Shown here: piece by piece, positions 24,392 to 31,803 of the stretch | How the letters are laid out: every line of letters starts with the position of its first letter | Numbering within the stretch: position 1 is the stretch's first letter | Source of the DNA: Microbacteriaceae bacterium 3FA27C10 | GTDB taxonomy: Bacteria > Actinomycetota > Actinomycetes > Actinomycetales > Microbacteriaceae | NCBI GenBank assembly: GCA_005502775.1 | Contig: SCNI01000032.1 | Coordinates: 1-43,641 of the forward strand | DNA: 43,641 bases | Direction of reading: 5' to 3' | Position numbers and translations under genes: made by a program | Notes under the pieces: model-generated | The model's database searches: none | What the model was told of the DNA's origin: nothing | What the model saw: only the letters and a program-made list of their open reading frames with translations

Positions 24392-25155
24392 GCGAGGATC
24401 AGCCCCGCGGAGGCGCGGAACCCGGGGGAGGCGGTGATCTCGCCCCGATCGTCGACGAGCAGCACATCCACGTCGAAGCGGTCGAGCACGTCGCCGCAGC
24501 GCTCCGGGCCGCCGGCCAGCACCGCCGTCGCGAGCACGTCGGCGGTGACGATGTCGTCGGCGACGACCGACACCTGCCGGTACGTGCGGCCGCCTGTCGC
24601 GGGGGCGGGCCTGCGCCAGACGTGCTCCCCGCGTTCGGCGGTGCCGGAGGTGGCCAGCGCCCGCCGTGCGCCGTCGAGCGCGACGGAGCAGAGCAGGGTT
24701 CCCCGGGCGTCGGGGTCGACGATCCCGAGTCGCCACGGCATCCCGTCGATCGTGCCCCGCACGAGGATGTCACCGCCGGCGTTGAGCATCCACGACGGCG
24801 AACCATCGGCATCCAGGATGCGGCCGGCCGCCGCGATGGCGTCGGCCTTGACGAGGCCGGAGAGATCGAGCACGCCATCCGGGCGATGAGGGGTGAAGGC
24901 GCCCGCCGTGCTGTGCGACCACGTCATCGCCTCGGCATAGCAGTCGCGCAGGATGCTGCTGGCGTGGTGCAGCGCGAGCTCGCCCCGGGCGACCCGGCTG
25001 AGCTCCGAGCCGTCGCGGTACAGGCTGAACCGATGGTCGAAGCCGGCGAAGGTCTCCTCCACCGCGCGCAGCACCTCGCCGCTCGGCGCGGGACCGGCGA
25101 AGCGGATGCTCACCGTGGTGCCCATGGTGTCGAAGACGTGGGTGGTCAGGGTCAC
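24388..25155 (-). CDS. apbE: ApbE family FAD:protein FMN transferase
   Basis: This 255-residue protein has the ApbE landmarks: MGTTVSIRF at the start, HSTAGAFTP-type and GLVKADAI segments, MLNAGGDILVRG, and the Mg-binding C-terminal ADDIVTADVLATAVLAGG. It transfers FMN from FAD to a threonine of target proteins by a phosphoester bond. The preceding gene encodes an FMN-binding-domain protein with an SGAT motif, its evident substrate. There is no lipoprotein signal, so it may act in the cytoplasm or be exported by another route. Start and stop both overlap neighbours by 4 bases. Confidence 0.92.
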   Translation of the reverse strand: MTLTTHVFDTMGTTVSIRFAGPAPSGEVLRAVEETFAGFDHRFSLYRDGSELSRVARGELALHHASSILRDCYAEAMTWSHSTAGAFTPHRPDGVLDLSGLVKADAIAAAGRILDADGSPSWMLNAGGDILVRGTIDGMPWRLGIVDPDARGTLLCSVALDGARRALATSGTAERGEHVWRRPAPATGGRTYRQVSVVADDIVTADVLATAVLAGGPERCGDVLDRFDVDVLLVDDRGEITASPGFRASAGLILA

Positions 25156-25709
25156 AGTCCCGCCTGGTCCAGCGCTGACTGCAGCGAGGTCAGGTACGCC
25201 TCGCTCGTGTAGGTGGCGCCGGAGACGCCCTGCACGTTCGCCGACTGTGCGGCGAGCACTTCTTGACGGAGCACGGGGGCGGCGCGGTTGCTGATCGACA
25301 CCGAACGGGAGTCCTGGTCGGTGAGCTGCAGCGCGGCGACGTCGGTGATGGTGCCGTTGCTCACGGTGATCTGCACCTGCACGTTGCCGTAGCGGGTGCC
25401 GGTGGAGGTTCCGGTGAACGTGCCGGAGGCGCCGGTGGCCGCGGGAGCCGCTGGGGCGGTGGTGGCCGCCGCCGAGCCGGAGCCGGTGGCCGTCGAGCTC
25501 GGCGAGCCGCTGCCTGATGCGGTCGACGGAGTCGGGGTCGGGGTCGCCGTCGTTCCGGACTTCGTCCCGGTTCCGCTCGTCGCCGGTACTGCGGCCGGCG
25601 CGGACGCGGCCGTGGTGGCCGACTGCTGCCCCTGGTCGCCGATCTGCCAGCCGACCGCGAGCACGGCGGTCGAGGACAGGATGCCCAGGACGACGGCGCG
25701 GGCCCTCAC
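25152..25709 (-). CDS. Secreted/anchored FMN-binding-domain protein (ApbE target)
   Basis: This is a 185-residue protein. An N-terminal hydrophobic segment (AVVLGILSSTAVLAVGW, 5-21) is followed by a Ser/Thr/Ala/Pro-rich linker to about residue 94, then an FMN_bind domain ending GVSGATYTSEAYLTSLQSAL. Thr166 of SGAT is the expected site of covalent flavinylation. The GTG start overlaps the reductase stop. It would pass electrons outside the membrane between the reductase and an unknown acceptor. The linker length and composition suggest a tether across the cell wall zone. Confidence 0.88.
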   Translation of the reverse strand: MRARAVVLGILSSTAVLAVGWQIGDQGQQSATTAASAPAAVPATSGTGTKSGTTATPTPTPSTASGSGSPSSTATGSGSAAATTAPAAPAATGASGTFTGTSTGTRYGNVQVQITVSNGTITDVAALQLTDQDSRSVSISNRAAPVLRQEVLAAQSANVQGVSGATYTSEAYLTSLQSALDQAGL

Positions 25710-27130
25710 CAGTCGAACCTCTCGACGTGGATCTGCGACTCCGGCATCCCCGCGGCGCGGGCGTCCCGGATCACCAGATCGGTCCACGACTGCGGCCCGC
25801 AGACGTACAGGTCCGAGCGCAGCAGCTCGGGCAGCGCCGAGGAGATCGTCACTCCCCGGGCGAGCGCCTCGGCCGACATCCAGGTGGCGAGGCCGGGCGG
25901 CCGGGCGCCGAGCATGGTGTACACGGCGTTGCCGCGCATGCTGCGCAGTGCGGTGATCTCGTTCCAGAGGTAGCTCTGGTCGGGGTCGGTGCCCCGGAGG
26001 ATGACCGTGGCCTCGCCCGGGCGCAGCGGCGAGTGCTCGAGCAGCGACCGAATCGGCGTGATGCCGATGCCCGCCGCGATGACCGCGAGCTTCGGAGCGA
26101 CCCGGTGCGCGTCGGTGAAGACGCCGTACGGGCCCTCGATCGACACCCGGGTGCCGGGCCGCACCCGTCCGATCGCGGCACTGCCGCGGCCGAGATCGCG
26201 CACGGTGATGCGCGCGGTCGTGGTGGTCGGCACCGCGGAGAAGGAGATCGGATGCGCGTGCCACCAGGTCGAGCCCGTCCAGAACCGCCAGATCGCGTAC
26301 TGGCCGCCGGCCGTCTGCAGGCGGCCCAGGTCGCGACCCGTGAGGTAGAGCGAGACGACGCCCGGGGCGACCTGCTCGACCCCGGCGACGCGGATGCCGT
26401 GTCGCGCGCTCCGGATCATCGGCACGAGGAAGCGGAAGACGCCGATCGAGCCGAACGCGAGCACGTACAGGCCGAGCCAGTACACGCGCTGCACGGTGCC
26501 TCCGGCGAGCACTCCACCGGTGCTCAGCTGGTGGGGAACCGCGACCAGCACGGCGAGGTAGCTCAGCAGGTGGATCAGGTGCCAGGCCTCGTAGGAGAAC
26601 CGCCGGCGGACGGCGACCACCGAGCTGACGACGACCGCCACCAGCAGTGTGAGCGCGAGGTAGGCGAGCAGCAGGTCCTTGCTCTGAAGGAACCCGATCG
26701 TCTCGGCGACGACGTTCGACCCGTCGCTCATCGCGTAGCCGGCGGTCAGCAGCGCCGCGTGGGCGAGGATCAGGTAGAGGGCGGGCTTGCCGAGCTTCCG
26801 GTGGAAGGCCATCGCCTTGTCCTGACCGATGACGCGGTCGATCGCGGGGATGCGGGCGGCGAGCACGAGCATCACCAGGATCAGGTCGGTGCCCACGAGC
26901 CCGGTGACGATGCCGAGCGCGGTGATCGCCGAAGCGGGATCGGTGACCAGGTTCATCCCGCCGTAGGCGAGCCAGAGCGAGACGGCCAGGGCGACCGACA
27001 GCCAGACCGCGGCGACCATCAGGTCGGCGGCGCGCATCCGCCGCCGGGAGCGGATGCGCCGCTCGCGCGCCACCGTGTCGACGGCGCGGCGAGTGCCCGC
27101 TCGGGGGGTGGGGGCTGTTCTCATCGTCAT
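25706..27130 (-). CDS. Ferric-reductase-like transmembrane flavoprotein
   Basis: This 474-residue protein has about six membrane helices in the first 245 residues, with histidines for b-heme in FHRKLGKPALYLILAHAALL and WHLIHLLSYLAVLVAVPHQL. A ferredoxin-reductase-like module follows: FAD site HPISFSAVP, NAD(P) site AAGIGITPIRSLL, and C-terminal YVCGPQSW. It moves electrons from cytoplasmic NAD(P)H across the membrane. It is the first gene of the five-gene coupled operon with the FMN-binding protein and ApbE. An internal ATG two codons downstream (MRTAPTPR) is an equally good start. Confidence 0.9.
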   Translation of the reverse strand: MTMRTAPTPRAGTRRAVDTVARERRIRSRRRMRAADLMVAAVWLSVALAVSLWLAYGGMNLVTDPASAITALGIVTGLVGTDLILVMLVLAARIPAIDRVIGQDKAMAFHRKLGKPALYLILAHAALLTAGYAMSDGSNVVAETIGFLQSKDLLLAYLALTLLVAVVVSSVVAVRRRFSYEAWHLIHLLSYLAVLVAVPHQLSTGGVLAGGTVQRVYWLGLYVLAFGSIGVFRFLVPMIRSARHGIRVAGVEQVAPGVVSLYLTGRDLGRLQTAGGQYAIWRFWTGSTWWHAHPISFSAVPTTTTARITVRDLGRGSAAIGRVRPGTRVSIEGPYGVFTDAHRVAPKLAVIAAGIGITPIRSLLEHSPLRPGEATVILRGTDPDQSYLWNEITALRSMRGNAVYTMLGARPPGLATWMSAEALARGVTISSALPELLRSDLYVCGPQSWTDLVIRDARAAGMPESQIHVERFDW

Positions 27131-27272
27131 TCTCTGCTCGATTCGGGAGGAGTCGGGTGTCGACGGTTCCCACGATCCCCTCTCTTTCTTCCAGCATTCT
27201 TAGACGGGCGACAGGGAACGCTTAGGCTCACCAACGTTGCCGTGCCGGGCAGGCGCGTGTTTGAGTGTGCGC

Positions 27273-28016
27273 ATGCCGACCGAACTGCCCGCCGAGAGCC
27301 CCGAATCCCGAGCCCACCCCGATGAGCCGCACCGCGGGGGGATCGCCCAGCGCCTGAACTGGCTGCGCGCGGGAGTGCTCGGGGCGAACGACGGCATCGT
27401 GTCCGTCGCCGCGATCGTGGTCGGCGTCGCCGGCGCGACCAGCGACTCCGGGCCCATCCTCACCGCCGGGATCGCCGGCCTCGTCGGGGGCGCCATCTCG
27501 ATGGCCCTCGGCGAGTACGTCTCGGTCAGCAGCCAGAGCGACAGCGAGCGCGCCCTGATCGCTAAGGAGCGCCAGGAGCTGCGCGACATGCCCGAGGAGG
27601 AACTCGACGAGCTCACCGACCTCTACCGGGCCCGCGGGCTCAGCGAGGAGACCGCGCGGCAGGTCGCCGTGGAGCTGACCGCGCACGACGCCCTGTCGGC
27701 CCACCTCTCCGCCGAGCTCAACATCGATCAGGACGACGTGGTGAGCCCGTGGCACGCGGCGGCGGCCTCCGCGGCGGCGTTCACGATCGGGGCGATCCTC
27801 CCTCTGCTCGCGATCCTGCTGCCTCCGCCGGAGCTGCGCATCCCGGTGACCTTCGTGGCGGTGCTCCTCGCTCTCGCCATCACCGGCGGCGTGTCCGCCC
27901 GGATCGGCGGCAGCTCGCGCTCCCGGGCGATCCTCCGCGTGGTCATCGGCGGCGCGCTCGCGCTCGCCGCCACCTACGGGGTCGGTGCGCTCCTCGGCGC
28001 GTCCGGGGTGGTCTGA
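27273..28016 (+). CDS. VIT1/CCC1-family iron/manganese transporter
   Basis: This 247-residue protein has the VIT/CCC1 signature in helix 1 (LRAGVLGANDGIVSVAAIVVGVAGA, about 36-60), then GGAISMALGEYVSVSSQSD. A charged cytoplasmic metal-binding helix pair follows (ERQELRDMPEEELDELTDLY with EETARQVA), and then three C-terminal helices. Members export Fe2+ or Mn2+ from the cytoplasm or into storage compartments. The start at 27273 avoids a poorly conserved upstream extension. It is divergent from the ferric-reductase-like operon, which suggests a shared metal/redox theme. Confidence 0.9.
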   Translation: MPTELPAESPESRAHPDEPHRGGIAQRLNWLRAGVLGANDGIVSVAAIVVGVAGATSDSGPILTAGIAGLVGGAISMALGEYVSVSSQSDSERALIAKERQELRDMPEEELDELTDLYRARGLSEETARQVAVELTAHDALSAHLSAELNIDQDDVVSPWHAAAASAAAFTIGAILPLLAILLPPPELRIPVTFVAVLLALAITGGVSARIGGSSRSRAILRVVIGGALALAATYGVGALLGASGVV

Positions 28017-28066
28017 GCCCCCTCGGAGTCGGTGCGCTCCTTGGCGCATCCGGAGCGGTCTGAGCC
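27981..28066 (+). repeat. Imperfect tandem repeat of the VIT gene 3' end
   Basis: A 39-nt unit covering the last 12 sense codons, the TGA stop and the three following bases (27981-28019) is repeated at 28028-28066 with four substitutions. The second copy still encodes VGALLGASGAV plus a stop, but lies beyond the real stop and out of frame with it. It appears to be a local duplication (47-bp period). Confidence 0.85.
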
Positions 28067-28082
28067 GGCGAGGGCTCCCGTT

Positions 28083-28118
28083 CCCGGTGCTGCCACAGGG
28101 TGGCGCAGCAGCACCGGG
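28083..28118. terminator. Hairpin between the VIT gene and lanA
   Basis: CCCGGTGCTGC (28083-28093) and GCAGCACCGGG (28108-28118) form a perfect 11-bp stem with a 14-base loop. It is placed to end both the plus-strand VIT transcript and the minus-strand lanthipeptide transcript. It has no U-tract. Confidence 0.6.
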
Positions 28119-28133
28119 GTCAGTCGACCGTGC

Positions 28134-28256
28134 TCAGCAGAGCACCTGGGAGGTCGTGCTGATGCAGACCGTCAGGCTGAACGTGCTCGAGAGCTCGTGG
28201 CGGTGCTGGCTGTCGGACTTCTCGTCGAGGTTCTGGAGGGCGAGGAGGTAGCGCAT
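28134..28256 (-). CDS. lanA: Class III lanthipeptide precursor, labyrinthopeptin/SapB-like
   Basis: This 40-residue ORF starts at ATG 28256, 7 bases after the lanKC stop; its ribosome-binding site GGAGGT (28266-28271) overlaps that stop. The leader begins MRYLLALQNLDEKSDS, with the hydrophobic LLxLQ box that LanKC enzymes recognise. The C-terminal core is STFSLTVCISTTSQVLC (residues 24-40). It holds two S-x2-S-x3-C motifs (Ser24/Ser27/Cys31 and Ser33/Ser36/Cys40), the pattern converted to labionin or lanthionine/dehydroalanine rings. The spacing matches labyrinthopeptin A2 position for position, but Ile replaces the first extra Cys and the second is absent, so no disulfide is expected. Whether the product is a morphogen, antiviral-like or antibiotic peptide cannot be told. 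Confidence 0.9.
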   Translation of the reverse strand: MRYLLALQNLDEKSDSQHRHELSSTFSLTVCISTTSQVLC

Positions 28257-28263
28257 GGTGGAT

Positions 28264-30969
28264 TCACCTCCCCCGCGGGTCGCTCGTGTGCGGGTAGGCC
28301 CGGGCGGTCGCCACGGGAGTCAGGAGGGGCAGCAGGTGGTCCCAGCCGCTGCGCTCGTGGTCGAAGGCGTTCAGTTCGTAGGCCTGCAGGGCGGTCAGCA
28401 CGCCGGCGGAGCCGGTGGCGAGATCGCAGGAGAGCCGCAGCAGGCCCTGCCCCGGAAAGCCGATGCCCGTGTTGTGGCGGATGGCATGCAGCTGGAGCGC
28501 GTCCACGTGGGTCTGCAGGGCGGCATCCGACTCCGCGGTGGAGAGCCCGGCGCGGCTGAGGGCGATCAGGAGGTGGATGAGCCCGGCCCGCCCGGAGAAC
28601 AGCCCGGGCTCGATCACGAAGGGCGTGCTCGCGGCCGAACGGATGCCGGCGAGGGCGACCGAGTAGGGCTCCGGGTCGCGGGTGTGCGGCAGCAGCTCGG
28701 CGAGCACCAGGCCGATGCCGGCCGAGCCGGTGGCCAGGTACGGCATCATCCGCCAGCCCTCGTTGATCTGAAGAGAGCCGTCATCGGCCAGGGCGCAGTG
28801 TGCCAGATCGTAGCTGAGGGTGCGTTCGGCGAGCCGGAGGTGCCGGGGGTCGCCGGTGCGCCGGTAGAGCCGGAGGGCGAACAGCGCCGTGCCGGAGGCC
28901 CCGCGCATCAGGCCGCCTTGCCCGGTGCGCACCGTCGGAGCCGGGTTGTCGGCGGATGCCGGCGGTCGACGTGAGTGACGCTCGTCCAGCTCCTCCGCGA
29001 TGCGCAGGCACTGCGCCTCGAGGGCGTCGCTCGCCGCCGTGCCCCGATCGGCTTCGCTGAGCAGGAGCAGTCCGATTCCCGGAAGACCGCCGTAGAGATC
29101 CGCGCCGAGGCCGCCGAGGTCCTTGGCTCTCAGCTGGGCGAGGATCTCGTCCGCCTGGTCGTCGCGTCCGTGCTGCCGATGGAGCCAGACCACGCCGGCC
29201 AGACCGTCGTAGAGGCCGAGGCGAGGTGAGCGGGCGGCCACTTCGTCGGCGACGGTGTCGTCGAGCCAGGCGAGCGCCTGAGGATCGACGTCGAGACTGC
29301 TCGAGTGCAGGGCGTGCACGACTCCGGCGGCACCGTGCGCCAGCCCGAAGCCGTTCTCGGAGAATTGCTGCGGATCGCCCGGCCAGGCCCGGTCGGCGCG
29401 GGAGAAGTCGGCACTCGCGTCGAGCGACCGCCCGATCATCACCTGGAGCGCGAGGACGGCGTCCTCGCTGTCCGTGCGCCATCGCCGGATCGCCGCGTCG
29501 GCCTCCCGTGCCAGGAGGCTCCGTCCGGCAAGCCGATTGCCTTGCGGCAGGCGCAGGTCGACGCGTACGGCCTCGAGCCAGTCGTCGTCGAGTGCGTAGG
29601 TCTCCTGTGCGCTTCGGGTCAGCTCGTCGATCTTCAGCGGGTCGAGCTGCAGGATGCCGGTCAGGGGAACGAAGAGGAAGAGCTTGATACAGGCCAGCGC
29701 GCTCAGGTCGGCGCCGATCCCTGCGTGGGCCGCGGCGTCGGCGGCCGGCGGGGCGGTGAAGCCGGGCGCGCCGATCAGCACCGGCCGGTCGTCGTCGATC
29801 CGCGACGCCATCTCGAAGTCGAGCAGAACGACCCGATCGTCGGGCGTCACGATCACGTTGCCCGGATGCAGGTCGCCGTGGGTGAAGCCGGCGGCGTGGA
29901 TGCGCGCGATCGCCTCGTCGAGCCGCGCCGCGATCCCGAGGGCCCACTGGCGGTACTCGAGCGAGGCCGCGGGGGGCGCATCCGCCCGGATGGCAGGACT
30001 GCGCATCACCACCGCGGTGTTGAGGTTCCACCCGTCGACCCGCTCCAGCGCGAGGAAGCGGTGCCCCTCCACCGTGGCACTGCCGTGGACGGCCACCACC
30101 GTCGGATGCGCGAGCGCACGGAGGTGCCGCTCCTCGTCGATCAGGCGCGTGATCGAATCCCGCCCGTCGGGAGTGAGGCCGGCGTGCGGGCGCGACTCCT
30201 TCAGCACGCAGGCCTCGCCGGCCGGTCCGGTGGCCTCGTAGACGCCGCCGGCGTTCGAGTAGTGCAGCACGCGGGTGATGACATACGGGAAGTCCGCAGG
30301 CGGTGCGTCGTCGCCGAGCGCGTCGAGCTGCTGCTGCACCGAGGCGGGGAGCGTGACCCACCCGGGCGGGGTGAAGGCGGCCGTGCGGCGATCCTCCACG
30401 AGCTGTCCAGCCGGATCCATGAGGGCGGGCACGAGGGCGCCGTCGTCGCTCGTCGTCCACGCCTGCGCGAAAGCTCCGTAGCGCACGTGCAGCGGGCCGG
30501 CGTTCCAGCGCAGGTCGGAGAGGATGTACGGCCCCGGCCGGCCGCCGACGAGCGTTTCGAGGGCCGTCAGGGCGGCGTCGAGCTCGGCCTCGTCGCGCGG
30601 GTAGATCGTGATGAACTTGCCCGAGCCGGCGCGATCCGCATCCTTGCTGTTGCGATTCAGGAGTTCTTCGCGGTGCGGAACGTACTTGAAGGACAGGCCG
30701 GTGTCGTGGCAGTGGCGCGAGACGTCGGCGAGCAGTGCGGCCGCCTCGTCGAGCGTGGTCGACACGTGGATCTTCCAGCCCTGCGCCGGTAGCACCAGTC
30801 CGCGTGGGGACCAGGCGCTCCAGCTCTCGTCGCTGCGGCTGTGCCAGGTCGACCAGTCGCGGTCGGCGGCGGGAGCGAAGGCACCGGCGCGGCGGCCGGG
30901 TGTCCGTGCGAGAGGAACGTCGTAGAAGGTCGGATTCGCTCGGGCGAAGCGCAGGTAGGCGGTGTCCAC
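28264..30969 (-). CDS. lanKC: Class III lanthionine synthetase LanKC
   Basis: This 901-residue enzyme starts at GTG 30969, with GAAAGG six bases upstream. An N-terminal lyase-like domain (about 1-200, FYDVP near 15-19) eliminates phosphate. A Ser/Thr kinase domain (about 228-450) has the likely ATP Lys257, the catalytic loop HGDLHPGN (364-371) and DFE (384-386). A C-terminal LanC-like cyclase domain (about 530-901) has Gly-rich repeats (FGLAHGAAGV, YDGLAGV, GLMRGASGTAL, LFSGRAGLI, TGSAGVLTAL). It lacks the Cys-His-Gly zinc site of class I, II and IV cyclases, which marks class III. It phosphorylates and dehydrates Ser/Thr of the precursor encoded just downstream, then cyclises onto Cys. Confidence 0.95.
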   Translation of the reverse strand: MDTAYLRFARANPTFYDVPLARTPGRRAGAFAPAADRDWSTWHSRSDESWSAWSPRGLVLPAQGWKIHVSTTLDEAAALLADVSRHCHDTGLSFKYVPHREELLNRNSKDADRAGSGKFITIYPRDEAELDAALTALETLVGGRPGPYILSDLRWNAGPLHVRYGAFAQAWTTSDDGALVPALMDPAGQLVEDRRTAAFTPPGWVTLPASVQQQLDALGDDAPPADFPYVITRVLHYSNAGGVYEATGPAGEACVLKESRPHAGLTPDGRDSITRLIDEERHLRALAHPTVVAVHGSATVEGHRFLALERVDGWNLNTAVVMRSPAIRADAPPAASLEYRQWALGIAARLDEAIARIHAAGFTHGDLHPGNVIVTPDDRVVLLDFEMASRIDDDRPVLIGAPGFTAPPAADAAAHAGIGADLSALACIKLFLFVPLTGILQLDPLKIDELTRSAQETYALDDDWLEAVRVDLRLPQGNRLAGRSLLAREADAAIRRWRTDSEDAVLALQVMIGRSLDASADFSRADRAWPGDPQQFSENGFGLAHGAAGVVHALHSSSLDVDPQALAWLDDTVADEVAARSPRLGLYDGLAGVVWLHRQHGRDDQADEILAQLRAKDLGGLGADLYGGLPGIGLLLLSEADRGTAASDALEAQCLRIAEELDERHSRRPPASADNPAPTVRTGQGGLMRGASGTALFALRLYRRTGDPRHLRLAERTLSYDLAHCALADDGSLQINEGWRMMPYLATGSAGIGLVLAELLPHTRDPEPYSVALAGIRSAASTPFVIEPGLFSGRAGLIHLLIALSRAGLSTAESDAALQTHVDALQLHAIRHNTGIGFPGQGLLRLSCDLATGSAGVLTALQAYELNAFDHERSGWDHLLPLLTPVATARAYPHTSDPRGR

Positions 30970-31097
30970 CGGTGGCCTTTCGGGTGAGTGCGGGGGCTCC
31001 ACCCGACCCATTCCCCGATCCGGTGCGTCCTCGCGGTCTCCATTCTGAGAACACGGGCAGGGCCCTCGCGCCTGCCGAAAGTGCCTATTCCGCGAGT

Positions 31098-31129
31098 GCC
31101 GTTCGGCGCAGGGCCAAGCCGTTCGGCGC
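31098..31129. promoter_or_regulatory. 12-bp direct repeat in the lanKC promoter region
   Basis: GCCGTTCGGCGC occurs at 31098-31109 and exactly again at 31118-31129, two helical turns apart, in the 186-bp gap between the NarL-type regulator gene and lanKC. Each copy has internal dyad character. It is a candidate binding site for the regulator, as the RamR-type regulators of SapB operons bind repeated sites upstream of ramC. Confidence 0.45.
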
Positions 31130-31155
31130 CGCGCTCGCCGGGGGCCGCATTCGTG

Positions 31156-31803
31156 TCAGGAGGCTATTCCGTTGCGAAAGGCCCAGATCACCAGCTGGAC
31201 ACGGCTCTGGGCGCCGAGCTTGCTCATCACCCTCGAGAGATGCGCCTTGACGGTTCCGGGTTCGAGGTGAAGCTGGTCGGCGATCTGCGCGTTGGTGTGG
31301 CCCTGGCTGAGGGCCCGCACGATGTCGAGTTCGCGCGCGGTCAGGGTGGTGGCGGCGGCATCGCTCGGCACGAGCGGCCGCCGGCGCCGGGAGAACTCCG
31401 CGATCACCCGGCGGGTGACGGCCGGGGAGACCAGTCCCTCACCGCGAGCGGCCGCGCGCACCGCGTCGGCGAAATCGTCGGGTTCGGTGTTCTTGAGCAG
31501 GAATCCGACCGCTCCGGCTTCCAGCGCTCCGAAGACGTACTCGTCGAGATCGAAGGTGGTGATGACGATCACGGGAACAGGATCGTCGGCGGCCGAGATC
31601 GTGCGCGTGGCGGCGATGCCGTCGCCTTCCGGCATGCGGATGTCCATGAGCACGACGTCGGGCTCGAGTGCTCGCGCGGCGGCGACCGCGGCGGGTCCGG
31701 AGCTCGCCTCGCCGATCACCTCGATGTCGGGGAAGTCGTCGAGCAGCACGGTGAGTCCCCGACGGATCACGATCTGGTCGTCGACGACGAGAACCCGGAT
31801 CAT
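31156..31803 (-). CDS. NarL/LuxR-type response regulator of the lanthipeptide locus
   Basis: This 215-residue protein has a receiver domain with acidic pair VVDDQ (8-9), phospho-acceptor Asp54 (VLMDIRMPEGDG), Thr in VITTFD and Lys in FLLKNTEP. The C-terminal LuxR-type HTH starts at LTARELDIVRALSQGHTNAQ and ends VKAHLSRVMSKLGAQSRVQL. It overlaps the upstream kinase gene by 4 bases. RamR/AmfR, which activate SapB-type lanthipeptide operons in Streptomyces, belong to this family but lack an adjacent kinase. Here control of lanKC-lanA by a complete two-component pair is the likely arrangement. Confidence 0.92.
   Translation of the reverse strand: MIRVLVVDDQIVIRRGLTVLLDDFPDIEVIGEASSGPAAVAAARALEPDVVLMDIRMPEGDGIAATRTISAADDPVPVIVITTFDLDEYVFGALEAGAVGFLLKNTEPDDFADAVRAAARGEGLVSPAVTRRVIAEFSRRRRPLVPSDAAATTLTARELDIVRALSQGHTNAQIADQLHLEPGTVKAHLSRVMSKLGAQSRVQLVIWAFRNGIAS

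Noticed and set aside
27199-27232. Possible DtxR/IdeR iron box or CTTAG direct repeat upstream of the VIT gene
   Set aside because: TTAGGCTCACC (27222-27232) matches only half of the iron-box consensus and the other half is absent. CTTAG occurs twice 22 bp apart, but such pentamers are expected by chance. Too weak to annotate.
28264-30969. Class IV (LanL) instead of class III synthetase
   Set aside because: Class IV enzymes keep the Cys/Cys/His zinc site in the cyclase domain, including a Cys-His-Gly motif. Here the corresponding segments read GLMRGASG and similar, without these residues, so class III is the better call.
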